A stretch of 64,000 nucleotides of DNA from Flavobacteriaceae bacterium GF1 (GTDB taxonomy: Bacteria > Bacteroidota > Bacteroidia > Flavobacteriales > Flavobacteriaceae): positions 620,001 through 684,000 of the forward strand of contig WNKP01000001.1 of NCBI GenBank assembly GCA_009797885.1, read 5' to 3'. Both the position numbers and the translations under genes were made by a program. Position 1 is the stretch's first letter, and every line of letters begins with the position of its first letter. This document shows, piece after piece, positions 18,762-27,239 of this stretch. The notes under the pieces are model-generated. The model did no database searches, was not told the DNA's origin, and saw only the letters and a list, made by a program, of their open reading frames with translations.

Positions 18762-20174
18762 ATGTTGCTATTTCTGTTCATCATTGCTTATGTGGTCATT
18801 GCTTTTGCACTGGTCATAAGCTTGCTTATCAATGGGATTAGGCCGAGTAAAACCTTGGCCTGGCTTTTGGCCATTTTTACCATCCCCCTTGGGGGAATGC
18901 TACTGTATCTTATGTTTGGAAGGAACAGGCGAAAAAACAAGCTTTTTGTACTTAGCCGGGACTTTTTGGAGCATCTTCCAGAAATAACAGCTGCCCCCAT
19001 TCCATCCGATCTAGAAGGTCACAAGGTCCAAAAACTGATTGAAAGGACCACTAAAATTCCCATTACCGCATTGAACTCTTTGGTATTGCTCAAGGATGGT
19101 AAGGAAACCTTTGAGTCCATTTTTAAAGCGTTGGAACGCGCCCAAAACCACATTCATATCCAATACTATATTTTTGAAGATGGCCTATTGGCCCAGAAAT
19201 TCCTGGAGCTATTTGAAAAAAAGAGAAGGCAAAACGTCTCCATTAAGCTAATTTATGATGGTATAGGCAGCTATTCCTTGAGTAAAGGGTACATTCAAAA
19301 GCTCAAAAATATTGGGGTGGAAGTAGAACAGTTTCTTCCATTTAGGTTGGGAAGGTTTCTGGCGGCATTGAACTATAGGAACCACAGAAAAATTATTGTG
19401 GTGGATAACCAAGTGGGGTTCACGGGCGGCATAAATATCTCGGACAAATATCTTAAGGGGGATCCGGATTTGGGAAGGTGGCACGATATCCACCTGCAAT
19501 TGAAAGGGGAAGCCGTAGCTTTTCTTAACAAGGTCTTTTTGTCGGATTGGTATCTTGCAAGTGGAAAATCCGAAGGGGGGTCCAACCTGCCCATGACCGC
19601 TTCAAAAACGATAGCCCCCAACCAAAAAACCCATTTGCAGATAGTTCCCAGTGGGCCAGATGATGATTTTGCCATAATGGAACAGGTCTATTTTACCATT
19701 ATAAACCAGGCAAAGGAATACCTGTATATTGCCAACCCCTACATCATTCCAAGTCAGGCCATTTTACAAAGCCTTAAAACGGCTTCCCTTAGTGGGGTGG
19801 ATGTAAAACTATTGCTGTCCGCAACTACGGATAGTAAAGTAGTGGACTGGTGTGTTAGGGCATATTTTGAGGCGTATTTAAAAGCAGGCATAAAAATATA
19901 CCTATATCCGTATGGGTTCTTGCATAGCAAAATGGTGATAAGTGACACCAAAATTGCCAGTATTGGTACGGCTAACCTGGATGACCGAAGTCTACAACAA
20001 AACTATGAGGTCAATGTCATTATCTATGATCCAAAAATAAGTGCCGATCTTAAGAATGATTTTCTAAATAACTGTTCAAAATCCCAGGAAGTGGACCATG
20101 ATGGGTTCCTACAACGTAGTAGGCGGGCAAAAATACGGGAAGGATCGGCAAAACTTTTGAGTCCGCTCCTATAG
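18762..20174 (+). CDS. cls: Cardiolipin synthase (phospholipase D family)
   Basis: A 470-aa inner-membrane enzyme that joins two phosphatidylglycerols into cardiolipin. Two N-terminal membrane helices (residues 1-20 and 30-50, the latter SKTLAWLLAIFTIPLGGML) precede two HKD motifs: NHRKIIVVDNQVGFTGG near residue 207 and LHSKMVISDTKIASIGTANLD near residue 390. Length and layout are normal. A near-consensus operator with 23-bp spacing to a -7 box puts it in the stress regulon, which suggests membrane remodelling under that condition. The 3' end overlaps the convergent dehydrogenase gene by 6 bp. Confidence 0.94.
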   Translation: MLLFLFIIAYVVIAFALVISLLINGIRPSKTLAWLLAIFTIPLGGMLLYLMFGRNRRKNKLFVLSRDFLEHLPEITAAPIPSDLEGHKVQKLIERTTKIPITALNSLVLLKDGKETFESIFKALERAQNHIHIQYYIFEDGLLAQKFLELFEKKRRQNVSIKLIYDGIGSYSLSKGYIQKLKNIGVEVEQFLPFRLGRFLAALNYRNHRKIIVVDNQVGFTGGINISDKYLKGDPDLGRWHDIHLQLKGEAVAFLNKVFLSDWYLASGKSEGGSNLPMTASKTIAPNQKTHLQIVPSGPDDDFAIMEQVYFTIINQAKEYLYIANPYIIPSQAILQSLKTASLSGVDVKLLLSATTDSKVVDWCVRAYFEAYLKAGIKIYLYPYGFLHSKMVISDTKIASIGTANLDDRSLQQNYEVNVIIYDPKISADLKNDFLNNCSKSQEVDHDGFLQRSRRAKIREGSAKLLSPLL

Positions 20175-21176
20175 TAGTATTTGGGTCTTATATCCCAATT
20201 CGTTCTTACAAGGCCTATTTTCTTCCCAACAGTTCAGATTATGCACCGTGGTATCCGCAATATTCCGTAAAGCTTCCTCGGTCACAAATGCCTGGTGGGG
20301 TGTTAGCAGTACATTGGGCAGTGCTATTAACTCTTTAAGCTCCGTATCTTTTATGCCAGAGGTGTTGTCCCGAAAAAAGATTCCTTTTTCGGTTTCATAA
20401 ACATCCGTGGCATACCCCGCAATGGAACCACTCTCCAAGGCGTTCAATAGGTCCTTTGTCCTCACAACGGCCCCTCTGGCCGTATTGACCAAAACAATCC
20501 CCTTCTTCATAAGTTTGAAAAGTGATTCGTTGAACATATAATGGGTGTCCTGGGTAAGGGGTACATGGATGCTGATGATATCCGCCTTTCTACATAGCGT
20601 CCGCAAATCCATGTATTTTACATTGAACTGGTTTTCCAAATAATGGTTGACCACCAAATCATTTGCAATGACCTCACAACCGAAGGCGTGGAACAGCTTT
20701 ACCAAAAGTGACCCTATCCTTCCTGTTCCCACAATGCCAACCGTTTTTCCGTTCAAGTTGGAACCCACTAGATCATCGAGCAAAAAATTGTATGCTTTTA
20801 CTTGTTCATTGGCCAATAGCAATCTTCTGTTTAAGGCCAACACTAAACAAATGGTATGTTCCGCAATGGCATGGGGGGAATAATCCGGTGCATTCGCCAC
20901 TTTGATCCCCAATCGTTTTGCGGCAGTTGTGCTTACATTGTTGTACCCGGTAGAGCGTAAGGTGAGGTACTTGACCCCAAGTTCCTTCAACATCTCCATG
21001 ACCACCGAAGAAGCATCATCACCGGAAAAAATGGAAATGGCTTCATGACCGGCAGCCAAAGTGACCGTTGTACTGTCCAACGCCTCCGATACAAACGTTA
21101 TCCTATGCCTATCTTGATTGGCGTTTTTAAGTTTTTCGACTTCAAAATCCTTTGCACTATATACCAACACTTTCAT
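20169..21176 (-). CDS. D-2-hydroxyacid dehydrogenase (D-lactate dehydrogenase-like)
   Basis: A 335-aa NAD-dependent enzyme. The Rossmann motif is GIVGTGRIG near residue 150. The catalytic Arg is in VNTARGAVV, the Glu in the YETEKG region, and the catalytic His in LTPHQAFVTEEAL. The N-terminal RSTGYNNVS loop and overall pattern resemble LdhA-type D-lactate dehydrogenases, which regenerate NAD from pyruvate under low oxygen. The start overlaps the lipoprotein gene upstream by 20 bp. It is likely the last gene of the hsp20 operon, whose promoter carries the shared operator. Other 2-hydroxyacids cannot be excluded. Confidence 0.88.
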   Translation of the reverse strand: MKVLVYSAKDFEVEKLKNANQDRHRITFVSEALDSTTVTLAAGHEAISIFSGDDASSVVMEMLKELGVKYLTLRSTGYNNVSTTAAKRLGIKVANAPDYSPHAIAEHTICLVLALNRRLLLANEQVKAYNFLLDDLVGSNLNGKTVGIVGTGRIGSLLVKLFHAFGCEVIANDLVVNHYLENQFNVKYMDLRTLCRKADIISIHVPLTQDTHYMFNESLFKLMKKGIVLVNTARGAVVRTKDLLNALESGSIAGYATDVYETEKGIFFRDNTSGIKDTELKELIALPNVLLTPHQAFVTEEALRNIADTTVHNLNCWEENRPCKNELGYKTQILL

Positions 21177-21813
21177 CCTGCAGCGGTTTTCGGAAAATGA
21201 TATCCTGTTCCCTCAAGGCAAATACCACCAATTTTATATAATCCTCTATACTCTTTTCCACATTGCGAGGGTCATTGATGTTAATATCGCCCCTCCAAAT
21301 AAGTTCCCTTTCCTTGCCCAAACAGATGCAGTATAGGGAGGTTTCCGCATGATAGACCGTATGGTTTTTATAATACCCTTCCTGGTAATAAATGGGTTGG
21401 TGGCTTAGATAGTCATCCCGGAACGAAATCATGTAGGCATCCAGGTCCTGCACTTTTCTCTTAAACGTTTTTCTATTCTCAGAACCGATTATCTTGGTGA
21501 AGAGAATGGCATCAAACCCCTTGTCCAATAATTGTTGTTCCACCTCTGAAAGTTCTTCTTCGGATTTTTCGGAGGAGGTGAATTCAATATCAAAGAGGTC
21601 AACACTTCTAAAAGCTTCTATACCTTGCTTTGTGAATTCGCTCTGGAGTTGGGTCTCGAACTTTAGCCTTGCCTCCTCATTTTGGGTCATTCCTACAACA
21701 AGCACCTTGTTGGCATCAAATATCACAATGTCCGGATTTTTCCAGTTGGTAACGAGGCTCGTTGAAGAACATCCGGCCAATAGAATTGCCAAAAAAACAA
21801 TCATTTTGCGCAT
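21157..21813 (-). CDS. Lipoprotein of unknown function
   Basis: A 218-aa protein with a lipoprotein signal: MRKMIVFLAILLAGCSS has its lipobox Cys at residue 15. The mature part contains VLVVGMTQNEEARLKFETQL and later FDAILFTKIIGSE, a layout seen in Bacteroidota lipoproteins that resemble DUF4136-like envelope proteins. It ends with an R-E-Q-D-I-I-F motif. It is probably an envelope protein of the stress operon hsp20 - 145-aa protein - this gene - dehydrogenase (gaps 54 and 30 bp, then a 20-bp overlap). No enzymatic motif is visible. Confidence 0.75.
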   Translation of the reverse strand: MRKMIVFLAILLAGCSSTSLVTNWKNPDIVIFDANKVLVVGMTQNEEARLKFETQLQSEFTKQGIEAFRSVDLFDIEFTSSEKSEEELSEVEQQLLDKGFDAILFTKIIGSENRKTFKRKVQDLDAYMISFRDDYLSHQPIYYQEGYYKNHTVYHAETSLYCICLGKERELIWRGDININDPRNVEKSIEDYIKLVVFALREQDIIFRKPLQDESVGI

Positions 21814-21843
21814 AGGTTGTTTTTTAAGGGTTAAAAGGTCTTG

Positions 21844-22281
21844 TTAATTTAATAATCTTTTTTGCTTTCTTTTCTTTAATAGGGATGATATTAACTTAAA
21901 AATCTTGGTTTTTACGGATCGATACGTTTCGAAATACGTTTCAACTTCATTGGTCAGTTCCATATGTGTTGTCAAATAGGCCTCTTCCATTTTCAATTGA
22001 TCCACATCGTCTACCATAATTTGCAATTGGTTTTCATGAAGTTGGACCTTTTTAAAGAGATTGTTCCAATCTTTCTCCATTTTCTCCAATGACGTTATTA
22101 GGGGCCTTGCCTTTTTAAACGCCTCCGAATCCACTAAGTCAAGCACATGACTTCCTATAAGATCGTTCAGGAATAGCTGTTCATCCCTGGTGAATTCCAG
22201 ATGGGAGCGCCAATTCCTGGAATCGTTGTGCAGCTCTTCCGCACTTAACCACTCCATATATTTCTTAAGTTTCGCTTTCAT
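21844..22281 (-). CDS. Coiled-coil protein, paralogue of the 22851-23264 product
   Basis: A 145-aa cytoplasmic helical protein with no named family. Residues 22-45 hold the pattern W-x-S-H-x-x-F-x-x-D-E-x-x-F, followed by L-x-x-S-x-V. Then come heptad-like helices and a basic tail (LLKKRKQKR). The same N-terminal pattern (WSSHIHFIEDEMHFINRLL) and basic tail occur in the protein encoded at 22851-23264, so the two are paralogues flanking hsp20. It lies 54 bp behind hsp20 and 30 bp before the lipoprotein gene. A structural or chaperone-adaptor role in stress is possible but only inferred from position. Confidence 0.75.
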   Translation of the reverse strand: MKAKLKKYMEWLSAEELHNDSRNWRSHLEFTRDEQLFLNDLIGSHVLDLVDSEAFKKARPLITSLEKMEKDWNNLFKKVQLHENQLQIMVDDVDQLKMEEAYLTTHMELTNEVETYFETYRSVKTKIFKLISSLLKKRKQKRLLN

Positions 22282-22335
22282 TTTCTATTTGCTCAAGCGA
22301 CAAACGGAAAACCATTCGTCGCATTTATCCCCTGT

Positions 22336-22776
22336 CTAAGACACTTCAATAACTCTTTTGGGTTTCACTTTGGCCTCTTCCATTTTTGGAAGGCCCAATC
22401 TTAAAATGCCGTTTTTATAGGCGGCCTTTACTTCTTTGGATTGATCTACCGAACCGGGCAACTGCATACTCCTTTTGAAGGAATTATAGCGAAACTCCCT
22501 TCGGGTGTAATCCTCTTCCTTTTTGGTTTCCCCAGTTTTTTTAAGGGCAGAGATTTCCAAAACACCATCATTCATAGTGATTGCAAAATCCTCTTTTTCA
22601 AATCCCGGGGCTGCCAGTTCTATCTCAAAATTGGCTTTGTGTTCTTTTATGTTCATTGAGGGCATGGCCTTTTTAAGGTTGAAAAAATCATCATTGATGA
22701 ACGCGTCTTGATGAACAAAATCAAAAAGGCTTTCGTTCCATGGAAATCGGCCTCCCTTAAATTTAATAAGTGACAT
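22336..22776 (-). CDS. Hsp20 / alpha-crystallin small heat-shock protein
   Basis: A 146-aa holdase that binds unfolding proteins without ATP. I chose the ATG at 22776 (MSLIKFKGGRFPWNESLFD), the usual start in Bacteroidota Hsp20. The alpha-crystallin domain spans about residues 38-135, with FEIELAAPGFEKEDFAITM and the C-terminal GILRLGLPK motif. It heads a four-gene stress operon. Its promoter carries the TGAY-N4-RTCA operator at the class II distance, reminiscent of Acr/HspX in the mycobacterial DosR regulon. Confidence 0.95.
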   Translation of the reverse strand: MSLIKFKGGRFPWNESLFDFVHQDAFINDDFFNLKKAMPSMNIKEHKANFEIELAAPGFEKEDFAITMNDGVLEISALKKTGETKKEEDYTRREFRYNSFKRSMQLPGSVDQSKEVKAAYKNGILRLGLPKMEEAKVKPKRVIEVS

Positions 22777-22810
22777 AAAACTATAGTTTTGAATCAATGG
22801 ATATGGAATT

Positions 22811-22853
22811 CCAATTTATATGTGAAACTGCACCGGTGAAATGATTTGCATCA
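22811..22853 (-). promoter_or_regulatory. Operator and class II promoter of the hsp20 operon
   Basis: Minus strand: TGATGCAAATCA (22853-22842), 23 bp, then TAAATTGG (22818-22811). Predicted start near 22806. The operator overlaps the stop codon of the upstream gene. Confidence 0.8.
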
Positions 22854-23264
22854 CTTTGCCGGTTTTCTCCTTTTCAGTACGGAGCCCGCATAACCATATA
22901 TCTCGGATTTGAGTAGCAGGTACTCCTCAAAATATTCGTTTATTTTCTGCTTTAGCTTCTTATGTGCCCTGCAATAGGCCAAATCACTGGTTTTAGGGGA
23001 ACATTCCAAAATACCGGCAATTTTCCCCTGATGTTCCAATATTCGTTTTTTTATCCTTTGTTTTTGTTTTTTTGACCGTTCAAAGTTTTGCTTAAAAAGT
23101 TCCAACCGTTCAAAAAGATTAGGGGTAGTCGGTTCAAAGACATAGGAATTCAGCAGCCTGTTGATAAAGTGCATCTCGTCCTCTATAAAATGGATATGGG
23201 AACTCCATTGCTGTAGTTCCAGATACAGTTCCTGCGTTCCCCTTTCTTGACCTTTTTCCTCCAA
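22851..23264 (-). CDS. Coiled-coil protein, paralogue of the 21844-22281 product
   Basis: A 137-aa helical protein with no named family. The segment LQQWSSHIHFIEDEMHF at residues 17-33 matches its paralogue two genes downstream. A strongly charged helix of about residues 60-85 (Lys/Arg/Gln-rich) and a basic C-terminus (LKRRKPAK) follow. It has its own operator-marked promoter 54 bp upstream of the ATG. It lies upstream of hsp20 in the same direction but is separated from it by another operator. Function unknown; co-regulation with chaperones is the only clue. Confidence 0.75.
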   Translation of the reverse strand: MEEKGQERGTQELYLELQQWSSHIHFIEDEMHFINRLLNSYVFEPTTPNLFERLELFKQNFERSKKQKQRIKKRILEHQGKIAGILECSPKTSDLAYCRAHKKLKQKINEYFEEYLLLKSEIYGYAGSVLKRRKPAK

Positions 23265-23286
23265 AATTTTCCTTTTACGTGGGAAA

Positions 23287-23329
23287 TGAAGGTAGCGAAC
23301 CGGGCAATTTTGTAAAATGATTTAAATCA
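23287..23329 (-). promoter_or_regulatory. Operator and class II promoter of the 137-aa protein gene
   Basis: Perfect palindrome TGATTTAAATCA (23318-23329), 23 bp, then minus-strand TACCTTCA (23294-23287). Predicted start near 23282, 18 bp before the ATG. Confidence 0.8.
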
Positions 23330-23487
23330 ATAGCATTGGTCCTGCACAAAACACAACCTTATGATGTACTGTCCACAACCTTTCCGAAGGTTATGGTTTA
23401 TTATACCATTGGCCAGGGGTTCCCCTTTAGATCGCCTGTATAAAGCTTGTATTGAAAAGGGCCAACAACCCCTAAAAGGGGAAGCTG

Positions 23488-23898
23488 TTATGTTTTGGTC
23501 CCAAAACAATTCCTGACCAATGCCTTCACCTGGTTTTCGGTCATACTATCCACCTTTTCCATGGTCTTGACTTTTTTTGCCATGTTTGGATGTTTTTCCT
23601 TGAGCGCCTTAAAGAACTTTTCGGGAGCTTCCGCAGGTCCAAAAATGGCCAATTCCCCAACCGCACCCAAGGACTGTACTATATTTTCAAAATACCTGTT
23701 CAACTGGTGTTTTTCCCGTTCCAAATATTTGCTGTCCTGAACCACGTCTTGCGGGCCCCATCGTGTTTTGGACCGCGACCCACCCTTAGGATTAAAAAAT
23801 TCCAATTCCGAAGAAACGGTTTCAAAGTATTCCTCATTTTTTTCCAAGGTTAGAATAAGGGCTTTTTCCTTATCCAACCAAATTCCTATTTTTCTCAT
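23488..23898 (-). CDS. Small protein resembling host-attachment / eRF1-domain (baeRF-like) proteins
   Basis: A 136-aa cytoplasmic protein. It starts with a strand MRKIGIWLDKEKALILTL and has a central ELAIFGPAEAPEKFFKALKEK segment, then a Lys-rich end with MTENQVKALVRNCFG. This strand-helix layout recalls the L7Ae-like last domain of archaeal/bacterial eRF1-like and host-attachment proteins, but I place it there only tentatively. It lies 9 bp downstream of a Usp gene, so it belongs to that transcript. A ribosome-linked role under stress is a guess from fold resemblance. Confidence 0.6.
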   Translation of the reverse strand: MRKIGIWLDKEKALILTLEKNEEYFETVSSELEFFNPKGGSRSKTRWGPQDVVQDSKYLEREKHQLNRYFENIVQSLGAVGELAIFGPAEAPEKFFKALKEKHPNMAKKVKTMEKVDSMTENQVKALVRNCFGTKT

Positions 23899-23907
23899 GG
23901 GTGTTTC

Positions 23908-24762
23908 TTATGGGTTATCGTTCAATTCAAGAATCGGCACTTTGGGTTCATACCCTATTTCCTTTACCAAGGGGTTGGAAAGTATGCTTCCGAAGAAGAG
24001 GTGTTTTCGGTTTAAAAAAGCCAACATATCACAATTTCTACTTTCCATGAATGCATTGATTCCCTTTACCAATTTAACGGCAGGCAAAAAATGCATCTCA
24101 TAATCCGTGCCATCCAAAATGTCCTGTAAAAGCAATCTGTTGGTCTGCTCTTCCTTATTGAGCTTTCCATCTTTGTCCCGATCAATATGGAGTACATTGA
24201 TTCTGGAATCATGCAGTTTTGCAATCTCTATGAGGTACTGCATCTCCTTTTTTTTGAAATTGGTCCTATAATCCGTTGGAAACAGGATTTCCCTTGGCGG
24301 CTGGAAAACCGGACTTTCCGGAATGGCAATAACGGGGCATGCCTTTATGGACTCCATAACCTTAACCGTATGGGTCCCAAAAATCCTGGCTTTGGACGCC
24401 GTTAATCCTTTGGTCCCCATGATAATGGTATCGATATCCTTTTTTGCCACCATTTGCCTAACGGCTTCAATAAGGCTATTAAATTCGCACCTGGTTTCAA
24501 AATGGTGTTTGGGATTGTCCGGCTCTAGATGGAGCATCCCCAATAAACGATCCATTCCCTCTTGGGACTTCCTTTTGAAGGTTTCATAAAGTTGTTCCCC
24601 CGGTTCGGGGACCATCATACTGTCCAGTGCATATCCGGATACCTGATAGGTGTTGAGCAAATAAAAATCACAACTAACATCCTTATAAAGCCGCTGTGCA
24701 TAGCGAATCGCGTTCAATGCATTTTTGGAATAGTCCGTAGGAAGTAAAATTCTCTTGTTCAT
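23908..24762 (-). CDS. Universal stress protein, tandem UspA domains
   Basis: A 284-aa protein with two Usp folds. The N-terminal domain begins MNKRILLPTDYSKNALNAIRYA and has the ATP-binding loop pattern G-2x-G-9x-G (MGTKGLTASKARIFGTH) near residue 118. The second domain, from about residue 160, begins EILFPTDYRTNF but lacks that loop and instead carries NRKHLFF. Usp proteins bind ATP or other ligands and promote survival in growth arrest. It is first gene of a two-gene unit with the eRF1-like gene. An operator-marked promoter lies just upstream. Confidence 0.93.
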   Translation of the reverse strand: MNKRILLPTDYSKNALNAIRYAQRLYKDVSCDFYLLNTYQVSGYALDSMMVPEPGEQLYETFKRKSQEGMDRLLGMLHLEPDNPKHHFETRCEFNSLIEAVRQMVAKKDIDTIIMGTKGLTASKARIFGTHTVKVMESIKACPVIAIPESPVFQPPREILFPTDYRTNFKKKEMQYLIEIAKLHDSRINVLHIDRDKDGKLNKEEQTNRLLLQDILDGTDYEMHFLPAVKLVKGINAFMESRNCDMLAFLNRKHLFFGSILSNPLVKEIGYEPKVPILELNDNP

Positions 24763-24780
24763 ATACTATTGCTTTGGCCA

Positions 24781-24823
24781 TAAAACTAGTCCGAGGCCCC
24801 TTAGTTTGCCATGATCTGAATCA
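24781..24823 (-). promoter_or_regulatory. Operator and class II promoter of the Usp gene at 23908
   Basis: Minus strand: TGATTCAGATCA (24823-24812), 23 bp, then TAGTTTTA (24788-24781). Predicted start near 24776, 14 bp before the ATG. Confidence 0.8.
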
Positions 24824-24856
24824 ATTCCCCATTTTTTAAAGTCATTGTGCTAAATC

Positions 24857-25708
24857 TTAACCGGGTTTGTTCGTATAGGGCAATACCAAAAACGGAACAA
24901 GGCTGTGCAGGCCAATATTTTTAATGATGGGCATAATGAACAAACGTTCCAAAAAGGTGTGTTTGTTCTGTACCATAGCGAGGATATCCACTTTATGTTC
25001 CTTGTGAAAATGGTCAATGGCGGCCAGTAGCTCTTGATCCGGTAAATCGTGATAAACAAAACTGGTATATTGCAAAAGCTCCTTCAACTTTTTAAGGTTA
25101 TGGAATTGGGCTTCGTCCAGGCCCTCTGGAGCAGTTAAGTGGAGTATGTGGATTTTTGCGTTCCATAATTGGGAAAGGCCAAATAAAACATTGAGTTGCG
25201 CTTGTTGAAAATCGATTTCCAGATCCGTTGGAAATAAAATCACATTTGGGGATGTAAATTGGATGTTGGAGGGAATCACCAAGACGGGCGTTGTTGCTTT
25301 TTTTATGATATGAAGGGCATTGGAGCCAAAAAACAGCTCCTTGGCCCCAGTGGCCCCTTGGGTTCCCATAATGATCAAGTCTATGTTTTCATTTTTTACC
25401 ATACGCACGGTTTCATCTGCCAATGTATTAAAGGCCGAATGCGGTATAAAAGTGTGCTTGGTATTTTTGAATTCCTTCCCCAATCTGTCCACAAATCCCC
25501 TCAGGTTCGTTTCGGCAAAATACTGATGGTCGTCCGGTAGACCCAATTGACCTGGACTTCCCATAACATAATCCACTCGATATATGGGCGGGGTATAGGT
25601 GTGCATTACATGAAATACACAGGTTTCCCCTTGCAAAAGATGAAGGCCGTAGCAGGCAGCCTCAAAGGCATTTTCAGAAAAATCCGTAGGCAAAAGAATG
25701 TTCATCAT
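24857..25708 (-). CDS. Universal stress protein, tandem UspA domains
   Basis: 283 aa. The first domain starts MNILLPTDFSENAFEAACYG and carries the intact nucleotide loop MGTQGATGAKELFFGSN near residue 120. The second domain, from about residue 155 (VILFPTDLEIDF), has lost the glycine loop and ends with NKHTFLERLF. It has its own promoter with the shared operator and is monocistronic; the next Usp gene downstream starts from another operator. It is closest to the product of 27240-28079 by its IYRVDY segment, so these two look like recent duplicates. Confidence 0.93.
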   Translation of the reverse strand: MMNILLPTDFSENAFEAACYGLHLLQGETCVFHVMHTYTPPIYRVDYVMGSPGQLGLPDDHQYFAETNLRGFVDRLGKEFKNTKHTFIPHSAFNTLADETVRMVKNENIDLIIMGTQGATGAKELFFGSNALHIIKKATTPVLVIPSNIQFTSPNVILFPTDLEIDFQQAQLNVLFGLSQLWNAKIHILHLTAPEGLDEAQFHNLKKLKELLQYTSFVYHDLPDQELLAAIDHFHKEHKVDILAMVQNKHTFLERLFIMPIIKNIGLHSLVPFLVLPYTNKPG

Positions 25709-25733
25709 AACCTAAAAACTTAAAATCATGATT

Positions 25734-25776
25734 GTAAAATAGCTTTGATCGGAACAATGTGCCATGATTTTGGTCA
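25734..25776 (-). promoter_or_regulatory. Operator and class II promoter of the Usp gene at 24857
   Basis: Minus strand: TGACCAAAATCA (25776-25765), 23 bp, then TATTTTAC (25741-25734). Predicted start near 25729. Confidence 0.75.
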
Positions 25777-25890
25777 ATTGTCGGAACTGTGCACTTTTAC
25801 AACTTCAGTACCAAAAAGGGAATACTTGATCAGGAATTATTGGGATGCCTTGCGATCAAAAAGGAGTTCCCCTCTGCACGCTACGGATAA

Positions 25891-25933
25891 TGACCCAGAT
25901 CATTTCTTAAACATGTTTGCGAACTTACCTTGC
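25891..25933 (+). promoter_or_regulatory. Operator and class II promoter of the 123-aa protein gene
   Basis: TGACCCAGATCA (25891-25902), 23 bp, then TACCTTGC (25926-25933). Predicted start near 25938, 12 bp before the ATG at 25950. This supports that ATG over the earlier TTG at 25917. Confidence 0.78.
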
Positions 25934-25949
25934 AGCCAAAGAATCCATC

Positions 25950-26321
25950 ATGGGAAAAACCAATTTCATTACCTCGGCAACCAATAGCAAAAGCACTGAC
26001 TCCCCTTTATATGTGCTACTACAAAAGCGGAAAATGATTACTTCGCTAAGGGAAAAGCTAAACGTCATTTTTGCATCCACATCTTCATTGGAACACTTGG
26101 ATGAAGTAAGGGAAATCTGTTCCTCCTTAATTGATACCGAACATCGTCTTGACCTCATGATCGGGAGGTGTGGTGAGCATATTAAAAAGGAGGACAAACC
26201 CCACCTAAAAAAAGATATCGAGTTTTTATCGCTGGAAGTTGAATTGGTCAAGAATGCTTTGGAATTATACACCAGCTATTGTGACAACAACAAAATGAAA
26301 TCGCAACGGCCCTTTCATTGA
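25950..26321 (+). CDS. Small helical protein, unknown
   Basis: A 123-aa cytoplasmic protein, hydrophilic and mostly helical. It has a Ser/Thr-rich N-terminus (MGKTNFITSATNSKSTDS), then LREKLNVIFASTSSLEHLDEV and a long helix with charged heptads around DIEFLSLEVELVKNALEL. No family recognised. The ATG at 25950 is fixed by the operator-marked promoter; the earlier TTG lies upstream of the predicted transcript start. It is the only plus-strand gene between the first two Usp blocks and converges with the Usp gene at 26375. Confidence 0.7.
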   Translation: MGKTNFITSATNSKSTDSPLYVLLQKRKMITSLREKLNVIFASTSSLEHLDEVREICSSLIDTEHRLDLMIGRCGEHIKKEDKPHLKKDIEFLSLEVELVKNALELYTSYCDNNKMKSQRPFH

Positions 26322-26374
26322 ACCCATTTTCCCAATGCAACCATTGGTCGCACCCTACATTTCTTTACTTCAAA

Positions 26375-27226
26375 TTACCCTTCAAGGTCGGGCAATACCA
26401 TAATGGGTCTACTACTTTTGAACATCATTTTCCGTACCACAGTTTCTTGGGTGATTTTTTCCAGAAACGTATGGGAATAGTTGGTCAGGACTATCAAATC
26501 TGCATTTTGCGCTTCGGAAAAATCTCGGATGGCCCTGGCCACAGTGGATTTTATGGTCACCTTATAAAAGGAGTGGGCATACCCTTTCAACCGCTTTTTT
26601 AAAATGGCTTTGTTGGCTTCCTGCTGCGCGTTCATCTTAAACTCCTGGGCAACATGAAATATCTTCACTTCGGTATCTTCCGTACCGATCAGTTCCAATA
26701 AGGGTTTAAATACAGGTTTAGGAAAGAAATGGGTATATTCTGTAGGCAGTACCACAGATTTCAATGCCTTAAAATCAAATTTTTTGGGAACGGCGATCAA
26801 GACACAGTTTTTAATTCTTTTTAATGTATTCACCGTATTACTACCCAAAAAGATGCTTTTGGCCCCTGTTGCCCCTTTAGTACCCATTACTATGGTTTCA
26901 ATATCGTACTTTGATATGCTGTTTTTGATGCCCGAGACCAAATCCCCGGAATAGGATATGGTTTCAAATTGATGATTTGGATCGGTTTGGTTTTCCTTTA
27001 CATATTGCATGATTTCTCCCAGCCCGGTCTGTGAGGTGGTTTTAAGGGCTTTGTACACCATTCCGGATCGCACCGTGCTCTTAAAGCCCCCTATATTTCG
27101 ACCTTCCAGGGCATAACAGTTTAAAACATAAAATCTACAGGCAAAGTTGGCATAGAGTTTTATAGCCGTGAAAATGGCATTCCATGCATTTTCTGAGAAG
27201 TCCGTTGGCAATAGAATATGTTTCAT
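26375..27226 (-). CDS. Universal stress protein, tandem UspA domains
   Basis: 283 aa. The N-terminal domain begins MKHILLPTDFSENAWNAIFTA and has the ATP loop MGTKGATGAKSIFLGSN near residue 118. The second domain (from about 155, VVLPTEYTHFF) lacks the loop and carries NYSHTFLEKI near residue 258. It is third gene of a transcript of three Usp genes (28935 to 26375) with gaps of 10 and 13 bp. It converges with the 123-aa gene, leaving 53 bp between stops. The basic segment KKRLKGYAHSFYKV is distinctive within the set. Confidence 0.92.
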   Translation of the reverse strand: MKHILLPTDFSENAWNAIFTAIKLYANFACRFYVLNCYALEGRNIGGFKSTVRSGMVYKALKTTSQTGLGEIMQYVKENQTDPNHQFETISYSGDLVSGIKNSISKYDIETIVMGTKGATGAKSIFLGSNTVNTLKRIKNCVLIAVPKKFDFKALKSVVLPTEYTHFFPKPVFKPLLELIGTEDTEVKIFHVAQEFKMNAQQEANKAILKKRLKGYAHSFYKVTIKSTVARAIRDFSEAQNADLIVLTNYSHTFLEKITQETVVRKMMFKSSRPIMVLPDLEG

Positions 27227-27239
27227 GTTACTACTTTTT

